Positions 40,613 through 48,711 of a DNA stretch of 64,000 nucleotides are shown here, one piece after another (the stretch's first letter is position 1; every line of letters begins with the position of its first letter). The notes below the pieces were generated by a model. The model worked only from the letters and a program-made list of their open reading frames with translations. It did no database searches and was not told the DNA's origin. Source of the stretch: Streptomyces avicenniae. Lineage in GTDB: Bacteria; Actinomycetota; Actinomycetes; Streptomycetales; Streptomycetaceae. A program made the position numbers and the translations under genes. The stretch is taken from the NCBI RefSeq assembly GCF_000719135.1, contig NZ_JOEK01000005.1, forward strand, positions 186,001-250,000. Reading direction: 5' to 3'.

Positions 40613-41302
40613 TCAGGCGGCGAGGCCCGGGTCGGCGGTCTTCTGGCGCGGCTCGGGCCGCGAGTCGTCCTCCGCCACGCCGCCTGACGCCGGACGCGGC
40701 GTCAGCCAGGCGAACGCGCGCGTCCGTCCCGCCCCGCGCACCAGCGGCGTCAGCACCGCCATGGCGGCCGGGGCGAGCAGCAGCGCGACGGCCATGCCGA
40801 GCGCGAAGCCGCCGATCACGTCGCTCGGGTAGTGCACGCCGACGAAGACGCGCGTGAAGCCCTGGCACAACGCCAGGGCGAGCGCGACCAGACCGACGCC
40901 GCGGTGCACCAGGAAGAGGGCGATGGCGACGGCCATCGCGGCGGACGCGTGGTCGCTGACGAAGGACCAGCCGCCCTTCCCCTCGACCAGCACGGTGAGT
41001 TCGCCCGGGTGGTCCACGAACGGGCGTGGCCTGGCGACGAAGTCGGCGATCGGGATGTTCACCAGCCGCGCCACACCGGCCGCGATGCCCGCCCACAGCA
41101 GCCCGGCCACGGCGGTCGCCGCGTCGGCGTGACGGCGCACGAGGAACCAGGCCCAGCAGACGAGGGCGACGAGCGCGAGGGGGATGCCGTACTCGCCGAG
41201 GAACGCGACCGTGTCGGCGACCGGTCCGGGTAGGCGGTCGGCGAGACCGTTGATGCCGTGGAGGATGTCCAACTCGACGTCGGGGTTATCGAGTGCAGCC
41301 AT
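40613..41302 (-). CDS. PAP2-family phosphatase
   Basis: A 229-residue membrane protein with about six hydrophobic segments. The three PAP2 motifs are visible: RPRPFVDHPG (KxxxxxxRP-type), SFVSDHASAAMAVAIALFLV (SGH-like with catalytic His) and HRGVGLVALALALCQGFTRV-FVGVHYPSDVIGGFALG (SRxxxxxHxxxD-like). These enzymes dephosphorylate lipid phosphates such as undecaprenyl pyrophosphate or phosphatidic acid. The ATG at 41302 is preceded by GAAGGGG; an earlier ATG at 41323 is possible. Confidence 0.88.
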   Translation of the reverse strand: MAALDNPDVELDILHGINGLADRLPGPVADTVAFLGEYGIPLALVALVCWAWFLVRRHADAATAVAGLLWAGIAAGVARLVNIPIADFVARPRPFVDHPGELTVLVEGKGGWSFVSDHASAAMAVAIALFLVHRGVGLVALALALCQGFTRVFVGVHYPSDVIGGFALGMAVALLLAPAAMAVLTPLVRGAGRTRAFAWLTPRPASGGVAEDDSRPEPRQKTADPGLAA

Positions 41303-41475
41303 GTGCCGATGCGGCCCCTTCATGCTGTGGGGGAACCCTGCCGGGGGGTGGCAGGGCGAGGAGCCCCTGTTACCACTGGAGGTAACGCCAAGTACGTCCC
41401 CGTTCGTGCCGCCCGCCACCGAAGGAGCGCGACAGCGTTATCGAACAGCAACGGGGGCGTCGCGCGACGTGTGCG

Positions 41476-42465
41476 TCAGGCGGACGTCGGGCGGGTCGCC
41501 CCAAAGTAATCGGGGGAATCAATCGGGTCAAAACGGATCACGGCCCCGGTGTAGGGGGCGTTGATCATGTACCCGCCGCCGACATAGATGCCGACATGGT
41601 GGATGCTCCGCGAATCGCGTAGATCATACGCGAAGAACACCAGGTCACCCGGCAGGAGTTCGTCCCGCGAGGGGTGAGGGCCCGCCGTCCACTGGTCGTT
41701 GGCGACGCGGGGCAGCTCGATGCCGACCGACTCGTAGGCGGCCTTGGTGAGCCCGGAACAGTCGAACCTGCCGTCCTGCTCCGGCGTTCCGTTGCCGCCC
41801 CACAGGTAGGGGGTGCCGAGCCGGTCCTGCGCGAAGATCACGGCGCCCGCGGCCTGTTCGAGGGGCGGGACGCCGGTCTCCGCGTCGGGGGCGGCGAAGC
41901 TCGCGGCGGAGCTGGTGATGACCTCCACGTAGTGCTGCGTCTCCTGGTACGGCGGCACCCCGTTGTAGCGGATCACGGCGTAGGGGCCCGCGTTGTAGGC
42001 GGCCAGCATGTTCGCGACCGGGTCGCCCGGCACGTCGGCGACGTTCTCGGCGAGGGCGCAGTCGTAGCGGGCGGCGGAGGCGATGGCGTCCGCCGGGTCC
42101 CAGACGTTCGCGACCCCGTCGCCGTTGGCGTCCACGCCGTAGGCGGCCCAGGTGGAGGGGATGAACTGCGCGATGCCCTGGGCGTTGGCCGAGCTGGTGA
42201 CGGTCGCGTTGAAGCCGCTCTCCTGGTTCAGCTGCGCGGCCAGCAGCGCGGGCGAGAGCGTCGGACAGGAGGAGCCGTACCGCTGGACGAGCGGGGCGTA
42301 CGCGGCGGGCACCGTGTTCGGCGCCAACCGCCCGCCGCCCGCCCCGCCGTTGCCGCCACCGCCGAGCAGACCGGCGGCGGCGCCGTACACGCCGACGACG
42401 AGCAGCGCCATGAAGCCGGCCAGCAGCCCGACGCCGCCGCCCACCACCAACAGGACCTTCCGCAT
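41476..42465 (-). CDS. Lytic transglycosylase / NlpC-P60 bifunctional cell-wall hydrolase
   Basis: A 329-residue protein with an N-terminal membrane anchor or signal segment (VLLVVGGGVGLLAGFMALLV). An SLT domain at about residues 50-180 has its catalytic Glu in QLNQESGFNATV and GIAQFIPSTWAAYG. A C-terminal NlpC/P60 peptidase carries the catalytic Cys in RFDCSGLTKAAYE and the His in IHHVGIYVGGG. It should cut glycan strands and stem peptides. This domain pair is typical of VirB1-like hydrolases in conjugation loci and of secretion-linked hydrolases in Streptomyces. The ATG start lacks a strong ribosome site. Confidence 0.9.
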   Translation of the reverse strand: MRKVLLVVGGGVGLLAGFMALLVVGVYGAAAGLLGGGGNGGAGGGRLAPNTVPAAYAPLVQRYGSSCPTLSPALLAAQLNQESGFNATVTSSANAQGIAQFIPSTWAAYGVDANGDGVANVWDPADAIASAARYDCALAENVADVPGDPVANMLAAYNAGPYAVIRYNGVPPYQETQHYVEVITSSAASFAAPDAETGVPPLEQAAGAVIFAQDRLGTPYLWGGNGTPEQDGRFDCSGLTKAAYESVGIELPRVANDQWTAGPHPSRDELLPGDLVFFAYDLRDSRSIHHVGIYVGGGYMINAPYTGAVIRFDPIDSPDYFGATRPTSA

Positions 42466-42513
42466 GCGTCAACTGTCGCCTACGGAAGGGGGGATGCGCT
42501 ACCGGCCCGGGAA

Positions 42514-44115
42514 CTACGGCGCCGTGAAACCGTTGCAGCCGACGGTGGTGATGCCGTCGGTGCCCGGGTGCAGGAACAGGACCGTCCAGTCGCCGGGCGC
42601 CGAGAGGAGCGGCGCGGCGCCGGGGAAGTCGTCGGGGTAGGTGAGTTCGCGCTCCGCGCCCGGCTCGACGGACAGGTCGTCGGGCGCGGACATCGCGAAC
42701 GTCGGCGTGCCGGGCGGGCGGACGGCGACCAGCAGGTGGTACGGGGACTCGGGCACGCCGCCGTCGTGGGTGATCCGCCACTGGATCGACACGTCGGGCT
42801 CGCCCGCCTGGTGCGAGACGGTCGTGGACAGGCCGCCCAGGAGGTCGTCCGGCATGCTGTCGCACGTGTAGTCGTCGGACAGCCACGTCAGATCGCTGAG
42901 GAAGTCCGCCGGGTCCTGCGCGAGCGGGGGCCGGGTGGGGATCACGACGTCGGGCAGCTCCGTCTCCTCGACCTGCTGGCCGTCCGGCTGCGCCCCCTGC
43001 CCCTGCCCCGGCCCCTGCGTGCCGTCGTCGTCGAGCAGGCGGGGGACGAGGAAGGCGGCCGAGCCGAGGACGACGGCGAGCAGGGCGAGCGTGGCCAGCA
43101 GCGCCCGGGAGCGGTGGCGGGGCTGCTGCGGGACGGGGGGCGGGAGGTAGTCGTTCGGCGAGCGGGGCGGCGGCGCGTCCTGCGGCACGGCGTCCTGCGG
43201 GGTGGCGTCCCGCGGCGGCGGCGCGGCCCGGGAGGTGTCGGGCTCCGGCACGTCGGGCGGCGGCGTCTTCGCGACGACGCGCACGTACGCGGGCAGCAGC
43301 GCCAGCGGCCGGTCCACGGCGCAGCGGCGCACGACCTCGTCGGGCGGCGGGCGTTCGGCCGGGTCCTTGGCCACGCAGGCGCGGATCAGGTCGGCGAGCG
43401 GCGCGGGCACGCCGTCCACGTCGATCTCGCCGTGCACGACGCGATAGCCGATCGCGGCCCAGTCACCGGCGCCGAACGGGGGCCGGCCGGTGGCCGCCGC
43501 GGCGAGCGTCGCGCCCAGCGCGAACACGTCCGCCGGGGGCCCGGCCCGGCCGCCCGACATGGCCTCGGGCGCGGCGTACCCGGGGGTGCCGGGGGTGTGG
43601 CCCGTGTCGGTGAGCGGGGTGAGGTCGGCGGCCCAGGCTATGCCGAAGTCGATGAGCCGCGGGCCGCCGGACGCCAGGATGACGTTGTGCGGCTTCACGT
43701 CGCGGTGCACCACGCCCACGCGGTGCACGGCGGCGAGGGCCTCGGCCAGCGCGGCGAGGACGCCGGTGCACACCTCGGGCGGCAGCGGCCTGTCCCGGCT
43801 GGCCGCCAGCAGCGTCGGGCCCGGCACGTACTCGGTCGCGAGCCAGAACGGCGGCGCGTCGAGCCCGGCGTCCACGAAGTGCGCGGTGTAGGGGCTGCGT
43901 ACGCTCCCCAGCAGATCCACCTCGCGCCGGAACCGCGCGAGCGAGTCCGGCCGTTCGGCGATGTCCTCCCTGATCACCTTGACGGCGGTCAGCACCCCGC
44001 CGGGCGAGCGGGCGAGATACACCCGCCCCATCCCCCCGGCTCCCAACCGCGCGAGCAGGCCGAACGGCCCTACGGCGGCGGGATCGTCCCCACGCAACGG
44101 CTCCACGCGGCTCAC
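42514..44115 (-). CDS. Membrane Ser/Thr protein kinase (PknB-like)
   Basis: A 533-residue kinase. The catalytic domain is complete: glycine loop LGAGGMGRVYLA, Lys46 in AVKVI, catalytic loop VVHRDVKPHNVILASG, DFG in LIDFGIAWAADL, and the activation-loop end PGTPGYAAPEAM. After residue about 275 comes a Pro-rich linker, one membrane helix (ALLATLALLAVVLGSAAFLV) and a 180-residue extracellular domain without PASTA repeats. GTG 44115 is preferred; GTG 44106 is possible. It probably senses an external signal. Divergent from the WXG-like/DUF1023 set, which it might control. Confidence 0.92.
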   Translation of the reverse strand: MSRVEPLRGDDPAAVGPFGLLARLGAGGMGRVYLARSPGGVLTAVKVIREDIAERPDSLARFRREVDLLGSVRSPYTAHFVDAGLDAPPFWLATEYVPGPTLLAASRDRPLPPEVCTGVLAALAEALAAVHRVGVVHRDVKPHNVILASGGPRLIDFGIAWAADLTPLTDTGHTPGTPGYAAPEAMSGGRAGPPADVFALGATLAAAATGRPPFGAGDWAAIGYRVVHGEIDVDGVPAPLADLIRACVAKDPAERPPPDEVVRRCAVDRPLALLPAYVRVVAKTPPPDVPEPDTSRAAPPPRDATPQDAVPQDAPPPRSPNDYLPPPVPQQPRHRSRALLATLALLAVVLGSAAFLVPRLLDDDGTQGPGQGQGAQPDGQQVEETELPDVVIPTRPPLAQDPADFLSDLTWLSDDYTCDSMPDDLLGGLSTTVSHQAGEPDVSIQWRITHDGGVPESPYHLLVAVRPPGTPTFAMSAPDDLSVEPGAERELTYPDDFPGAAPLLSAPGDWTVLFLHPGTDGITTVGCNGFTAP

Positions 44116-44252
44116 TGTAGGCCGTAACCCCACGGGACGGGCGGGCCCGTCGCCGGTGTGATCACACCGCAAGCCGGGAAGTACCTGGCGTGACGCCGTG
44201 GTGACAGCTACGGCGGACAGTTGCTGCGCACGCGTACCTGGGGAGGGGCGTG

Positions 44253-44705
44253 ATGTCAGACCTGTACCGACTCGCCTACGGCGAGGAAGGACCACCGGCC
44301 CCGGCGGTCCACACCCGACTGAACCAGGACGACGGCGGGGGCGGGGCGCTGGCGGACCTCGACATCGACACCGACGCGCTGTACGAACTCGCCTCGGAAG
44401 CGGCCCGGTTGTTCGAACTGCTCGGCCAGGCGTTACCCGACCTGCGTCCGGACGACAGCGAGCCGCAGGGCCTGCGCCCGCTGGCCTCCGTGACGCGCCT
44501 GCGGGACGTCGCCGACTCCTGGGGCCGACGGCTGCGGGACGTCCAGGACGAGTGCATGCGGCTCCAGTCGCTCTTCACCGAGAGCGCGGACAGCTTCTCG
44601 GAGACCGAGGCGGCGAACCGGGAGCGTATGCGCGACGGGCAGTACGGCCCGTATGCCGCGCCGTCAGGACAGCCCGGCTGGCACACCGCCGGCGATGCCA
44701 GGTGA
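44253..44705 (+). CDS. WXG100/ESX-like helical protein (TTA codon)
   Basis: A 150-residue protein. The central part, ALYELASEAARLFELLGQAL and VADSWGRRLRDVQDECMRLQ, forms two long amphipathic helices around a Trp-Gly turn, like the WXG100/ESX-type or PE-like partner proteins of type VII secretion. The final part is Gly/Pro-rich. No signal peptide. The start codon at 44253 follows GGGGAGGGG. Codon 61 is TTA. The stop overlaps the DUF1023 gene start by four bases (GTGA), so the two proteins are made together and may form a pair. Confidence 0.65.
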   Translation: MSDLYRLAYGEEGPPAPAVHTRLNQDDGGGGALADLDIDTDALYELASEAARLFELLGQALPDLRPDDSEPQGLRPLASVTRLRDVADSWGRRLRDVQDECMRLQSLFTESADSFSETEAANRERMRDGQYGPYAAPSGQPGWHTAGDAR

Positions 44706-46486
44706 TCACCGTCGAGGAACTGGACGCCGTCAGACCGGAGATCATCCGCACCAGGGCGAGCCACTGGGGCAGGGTGAGCCGCGCCGCGCGGTCGGCGTGG
44801 GAGGTGGTCGATCACCGCATGGCCGCGACGGTCCGCACGCAGACGGGCGACACGGCCGCCGCGGCGGAGCTGAGCCTCACGCGGCTGGCCGAGAACTTCG
44901 AGTACGCCCGCGTGCAGTGCGGCCTCGTCGAGGTGGCGCTGTACACCCTGGCGGACGAGTTACAGGGCGTCCGTACGCGGCTGTCCGCCCTGTGCGACGA
45001 AGCGGCCGAGTACGGACTCACGGTGCACGCGAGCGGTCGCGTCACCTATCCCGCGTCCCCCTACGGGGAGGGCGCCGACCCGGTCCCGGGCGGGTCGGTC
45101 TCCCCCGAGCCCGGCGCGGAGTGGATGCCGCCGCTGGAGCAACACACCGAACTCTCCTTACCGTTGGTCAACCCACTGCGACAGGTGGCCCAGCGCCTGG
45201 CGAACGGCATCGGCGGCGTCCTCCTCAACGCGGAGTCCATCGACAGCGAGTACGCGGCGGCGCTGGGCGAACTGGCCACGGAGGCGGGCCTGTCCGTCAC
45301 CGACGCCATGTGGGCCGACGCGCAGGACGACCAGGGCACGGTCCTCGACGCCTCGGTCGGGGCGCTGGACGACGACGCCGTGCCGACCGGCCTCACACCG
45401 GAGGAGAACCGCGCGTGGTGGGCCGGGCTCCCGCAGTCGGAGCGCGACACACTCCTCGCGCTGCACCCCGCCGCCATCGGCGCGCTGGACGGCCTCCCGG
45501 CGACCGTACGGGACACGGCGAACCGCACGGTCCTCGACATGGAACACGGCACGGCGACCACCGACCTGGCCGCCCTGCGCGCCGACGAACCCGCCGACCG
45601 CGACTCCGCGGCGTGGGAGACGTGGCATCAGGACCGGACCGCGCTCGAAAACCGGTTACAGGCCATGCAGCCGCTCTACGACCGCTTCGAGCAGACGGGG
45701 GTGGAGGGCCTGCCGGAGGCGTACCTCCTCGGCTTCAGCACGGAAGGCGACGGCCGCGCGATCCTCGCCAACGGCAACCCCGACACAGCCGACCACACCG
45801 CCGTCTTCGTCCCGGGCACATCGGCGGACCTGGACTCGGTGGGTGACCCGGTGACGCGGATGACGGATCTGTGGCGCGCGGCCGACGCACAGACCGGCGG
45901 GCAGGTCTCCACCATCACCTGGCTCGGCTACGACGCGCCGGACAGTGTGTTCCCCAACGCGGCGTCGGAAGGATACGCACGGGACGCCGCACCCGACCTG
46001 ACGGCGTTCACATCTGGGCTGCGGACGAGCCACGAGGGCCCGGAGGACAGTCACACGACCCTCATCGGCCACAGCTACGGGAGCACGGTCATCGGCGCAG
46101 CCTCCCAGCACGACTCGCTGTCCGTCGATGACGTCGTGGTCGCGGGCAGTCCGGGAATGTTGGTGAACGACGCGAGTGACCTGGCCGTGGGCAGCCGCCA
46201 CGTCTGGTCCCTGGCTGCGGGCGTGGGCGACGACCCTGTGCCCCTCATAGGAGCGCCCTTCCTCGGGTCCGACTGGATCGACATGGGGATGCGTCCCGGC
46301 CCCTTGGGCCTGCCGATCTTCGAAATCGAGACGGGCCCCCAGGTCCCGTCGATGGAGAGCTTCGGTGCGAACCGCGTCGTCACGGACTCGACCGGGCACG
46401 GCGACTACTGGCGCCCGGACTCCGAGAGCCTGCGCAATCAGGCGTGGATCGTTCTCGGGCAATACGACCAGGTTGGACTCGAATGA
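44702..46486 (+). CDS. DUF1023 alpha/beta hydrolase with helical WXG-like N-domain (three TTA codons)
   Basis: A 594-residue protein. Residues 1-115 are helical (HWGRVSRAARSAWEVVDHRM, VALYTLADELQGVRTRLSAL), of the kind seen in T7SS-associated proteins. The C-terminal DUF1023/Abhydrolase_8 domain has strand TAVFVPGTSADLDSVGDPVT, GYDAPDSVFPNAA, nucleophile LIGHSYGSTVIGAA (Ser458), and the late His in STGHGDYW. Codons 87, 153 and 319 are TTA, which is exceptional for Streptomyces and suggests bldA control. Likely a secreted or surface-acting hydrolase; substrate unknown. Coupled to both neighbours. Confidence 0.82.
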   Translation: MITVEELDAVRPEIIRTRASHWGRVSRAARSAWEVVDHRMAATVRTQTGDTAAAAELSLTRLAENFEYARVQCGLVEVALYTLADELQGVRTRLSALCDEAAEYGLTVHASGRVTYPASPYGEGADPVPGGSVSPEPGAEWMPPLEQHTELSLPLVNPLRQVAQRLANGIGGVLLNAESIDSEYAAALGELATEAGLSVTDAMWADAQDDQGTVLDASVGALDDDAVPTGLTPEENRAWWAGLPQSERDTLLALHPAAIGALDGLPATVRDTANRTVLDMEHGTATTDLAALRADEPADRDSAAWETWHQDRTALENRLQAMQPLYDRFEQTGVEGLPEAYLLGFSTEGDGRAILANGNPDTADHTAVFVPGTSADLDSVGDPVTRMTDLWRAADAQTGGQVSTITWLGYDAPDSVFPNAASEGYARDAAPDLTAFTSGLRTSHEGPEDSHTTLIGHSYGSTVIGAASQHDSLSVDDVVVAGSPGMLVNDASDLAVGSRHVWSLAAGVGDDPVPLIGAPFLGSDWIDMGMRPGPLGLPIFEIETGPQVPSMESFGANRVVTDSTGHGDYWRPDSESLRNQAWIVLGQYDQVGLE

Positions 46487-47061
46487 CTGACACGACCCGG
46501 GGAGAACACGCGCGCTCCCCGATGGCCCGCACCGCCGCCTGCGTGTGTGCGGTGCTCTCACTCGTACTGGGGTGCAGCATGACAGAAGGTGACGGAGGAA
46601 GCGGCGGACCCGCCGAGTCGTACCGGGTGCTCTCCGTGGACGATGCGAGGGCCGAGGTCCGTGAGCTGTCCAGTTCCGTCCTCGACCTCACCGGACTTGA
46701 GGGAACCTTCTCCGAACCCGGTCCCGGGGTCTCCACCTGTGAGGAGGACCCACGGAAGGAACGTCTCTACCTCGTCCGCCACATCTGGTCCGTCAGCGGG
46801 CTCCCCGAGCGCGAACTCACTGCGGGCATGGACCGGCTTCGCGAACAACTGCCGGGCGAGGGATGGGAAATCGTCGAAGACGGTTTCCGCGACAACCCGG
46901 CGAGGACGCCCCGTTTCATCGCCGACAACCATGCGGCCGGGTACGGGGTGAATGTCGAATTCATCCGGGCCTACGAGGACTCCGAGCCCATGCTGAGCGT
47001 CACCCTCGTCTCCGGCTGCCTCAGCACACCCGAGGGCGAGAGCCCCCGCGGAGAGTACTGA
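46483..47061 (+). CDS. Lipoprotein downstream of the DUF1023 gene
   Basis: A 192-residue lipoprotein: a charged lead, hydrophobic segment and lipobox LVLGCSMTEG. The mature part contains SVLDLTGLEGTFSEPGPGVS, VRHIWSVSGLPERELTAGMD and a late Cys (LVSGCLSTP). No known family was recognised. Its ATG overlaps the hydrolase stop by four bases. Position directly behind a hydrolase gene is that of an immunity or partner lipoprotein, but this is inference. Confidence 0.75.
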   Translation: MTDTTRGEHARSPMARTAACVCAVLSLVLGCSMTEGDGGSGGPAESYRVLSVDDARAEVRELSSSVLDLTGLEGTFSEPGPGVSTCEEDPRKERLYLVRHIWSVSGLPERELTAGMDRLREQLPGEGWEIVEDGFRDNPARTPRFIADNHAAGYGVNVEFIRAYEDSEPMLSVTLVSGCLSTPEGESPRGEY

Positions 47062-47109
47062 TCGGGCCCGCCACGAGGCCATGATGACGAGGAGTCACGA
47101 AGCTTGGCC

Positions 47110-47134
47110 AAGCGGCCCCGCCAGGGGGCCGCTT
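47110..47134. terminator. Hairpin after the WXG-like/DUF1023/lipoprotein operon
   Basis: AAGCGGCCCC-GCCAG-GGGGCCGCTT, a perfect 10-bp stem with a 5-nt loop, 48 bases after the lipoprotein stop. Confidence 0.7.
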
Positions 47135-47201
47135 CTGCCGTCCGGGCGTGGCACAATCCGATGGAGCAACGGCAACAGGCTTCTCCAGGGCGGTGAGTTC
47201 G

Positions 47202-47504
47202 GTGGATGAGAACGAGGAGAACATCGACAGCATCATCGGTGGGATCGCGCCCGACTGGGGACCGTTCGCCGCCGTGGGTGACCAGGCGCGGACCATGATC
47301 CAGGTGATCATGGCGCTCGCCATCCTGATCTGTCTCGGCCTCGCGATCTGGGGGGCCGCCCAACAGCGGATCGGCTCCACCGCGACGCGCGACAGCTTCA
47401 GCGCCGAGCAGGGCAAGGGCCTGATCGTCGCCGGGCTGACCGGGGTGTTCATCATCGGCTCCCTCGGCACGCTGTTCACCATCATCTACGGGATGTCGAT
47501 CTAG
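47202..47504 (+). CDS. Small TrbC/VirB2-like membrane protein
   Basis: A 100-residue protein with two membrane segments, MIQVIMALAILICLGLAIWG and LIVAGLTGVFIIGSLGTLFT, joined by a charged loop (ARDSFSAEQGKG-type). This is the shape of TrbC/VirB2 pilin-like or DUF6112-like proteins found in actinobacterial conjugation and secretion loci. GTG 47202 is chosen; GTG 47193 is possible. No T4SS ATPase lies in the window. The gene sits three bases before the sugar-dehydrogenase-like gene. Confidence 0.7.
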   Translation: MDENEENIDSIIGGIAPDWGPFAAVGDQARTMIQVIMALAILICLGLAIWGAAQQRIGSTATRDSFSAEQGKGLIVAGLTGVFIIGSLGTLFTIIYGMSI

Positions 47505-47507
47505 GGC

Positions 47508-48668
47508 ATGCGCGGTCCGGTACGAGTGGCGGCGGCGGCCGTGGTCGCCGTGCTGGCCGCGGGCTGCTCGGTCGGGCCCGCCTCGGACCGCGCCGCACGG
47601 GAAGGCACGGCCGTCGTCCCTCCGGACGACGGCGGCGGCGACAGCGGCGCCGATGCCCAAGGAGGTGGCAGCGGCGGGCCCACGCCCGATCCGCCCCCGC
47701 CGACCGAGGCGCCGGAACCACCCCCAGAGCCCGCGCCCGCCGAGGGAACCGCCGTCATAGCCGAGCGCCTCCCCGCGGGCGCCGACGCCTCCTGCTGCCT
47801 GGTGGCTCTCCCCGACGGGAGCGTGCTGACGGGCTCCGCGGACACCGGCGCCATCCAGCGCGTCACGGCAGAGGACGACGTCACCGCAGTCGGCAGCGTG
47901 AACGGTGTCACCTCCCTGCTCGGCCTCGCCGTCGAGCCGGGCTTCGACGTGACGGACAACGGCTGGCTGTACCTCTTCTACGCACAGGGCGGCAGCGCCC
48001 GCCTGGCCCGTGTCACCTACTACGGCGGGAACGACCCGGGCGCCCAGCTCGGATCGGCGACGGACTCGCTGCTCACGGGCATCCCCCTCGGCGCCGGGCG
48101 TGAGGGGGGGGCGATCGGGTTCGGGGGGGACGGGATGCTGTACGTCGGCACCGGTGACGCCGGGGACGCCGCGCAGGCCGCCGATCCCGAGTCGCTCGCC
48201 GGGAAGATCCTCCGCATGGAACCCGACGGCCGCGTCCCGCCGGGCAACCCGCAGGAAGGTTCCGTCGTCTGGTCGTCCGGCCACGGCGACGTCACCGGCC
48301 TCGCCTTCGACACCCTCGACCGGCTCTGGGCCGTGGACGCGGGCGGCGCGGACGGCGTCGAGCTGAACTCGATCGCCCCCGGCGGCGACTACGCCGCCAT
48401 GGACCCCGTCCACACCTGGCCCGCGGGCACGTTCGAGCCCGGCGCGCTCGCGTTCTCCGCCGGGTCCCTGTGGCTGCCCGCCGCGGGTGAGCCCGGCCTG
48501 TGGCGCCTCCCGCTGGACGGCGTCGCGCTGACCGCCGACCCGCAGCTCCTCCTCGCCGACGACGGCCTCACGGCCCCCGCCGCCGCGCAGCCGGGCCCCG
48601 AGGGCGACGGCAGCCTGTGGCTGCTCGACAGCGGCACGGGCGACCTGCTCCGCGCCGACGTGTCCTGA
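47508..48668 (+). CDS. PQQ-dependent sugar dehydrogenase-like lipoprotein
   Basis: A 386-residue secreted lipoprotein with lipobox LAAGCSVGPA and an acidic Pro/Gly-rich linker to about residue 80. The rest is a six-bladed beta-propeller of the soluble glucose/sorbosone dehydrogenase family: LLGLAVEPGFDVTDNGWLYL, LYVGTGDAGDAAQAADPESL, GKILRMEPDGRVPPGNP, then SSGHGDVTGLAFDTLDRLWA. The HGD block resembles the HR-N-QG motif but lacks the usual Arg-Asn pair, so quinone binding and activity are uncertain. Confidence 0.8.
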   Translation: MRGPVRVAAAAVVAVLAAGCSVGPASDRAAREGTAVVPPDDGGGDSGADAQGGGSGGPTPDPPPPTEAPEPPPEPAPAEGTAVIAERLPAGADASCCLVALPDGSVLTGSADTGAIQRVTAEDDVTAVGSVNGVTSLLGLAVEPGFDVTDNGWLYLFYAQGGSARLARVTYYGGNDPGAQLGSATDSLLTGIPLGAGREGGAIGFGGDGMLYVGTGDAGDAAQAADPESLAGKILRMEPDGRVPPGNPQEGSVVWSSGHGDVTGLAFDTLDRLWAVDAGGADGVELNSIAPGGDYAAMDPVHTWPAGTFEPGALAFSAGSLWLPAAGEPGLWRLPLDGVALTADPQLLLADDGLTAPAAAQPGPEGDGSLWLLDSGTGDLLRADVS

Positions 48669-48711
48669 TTCACACCGTCACCGTCCGTCACACCGAACCG
48701 CGGAGGCCGGC

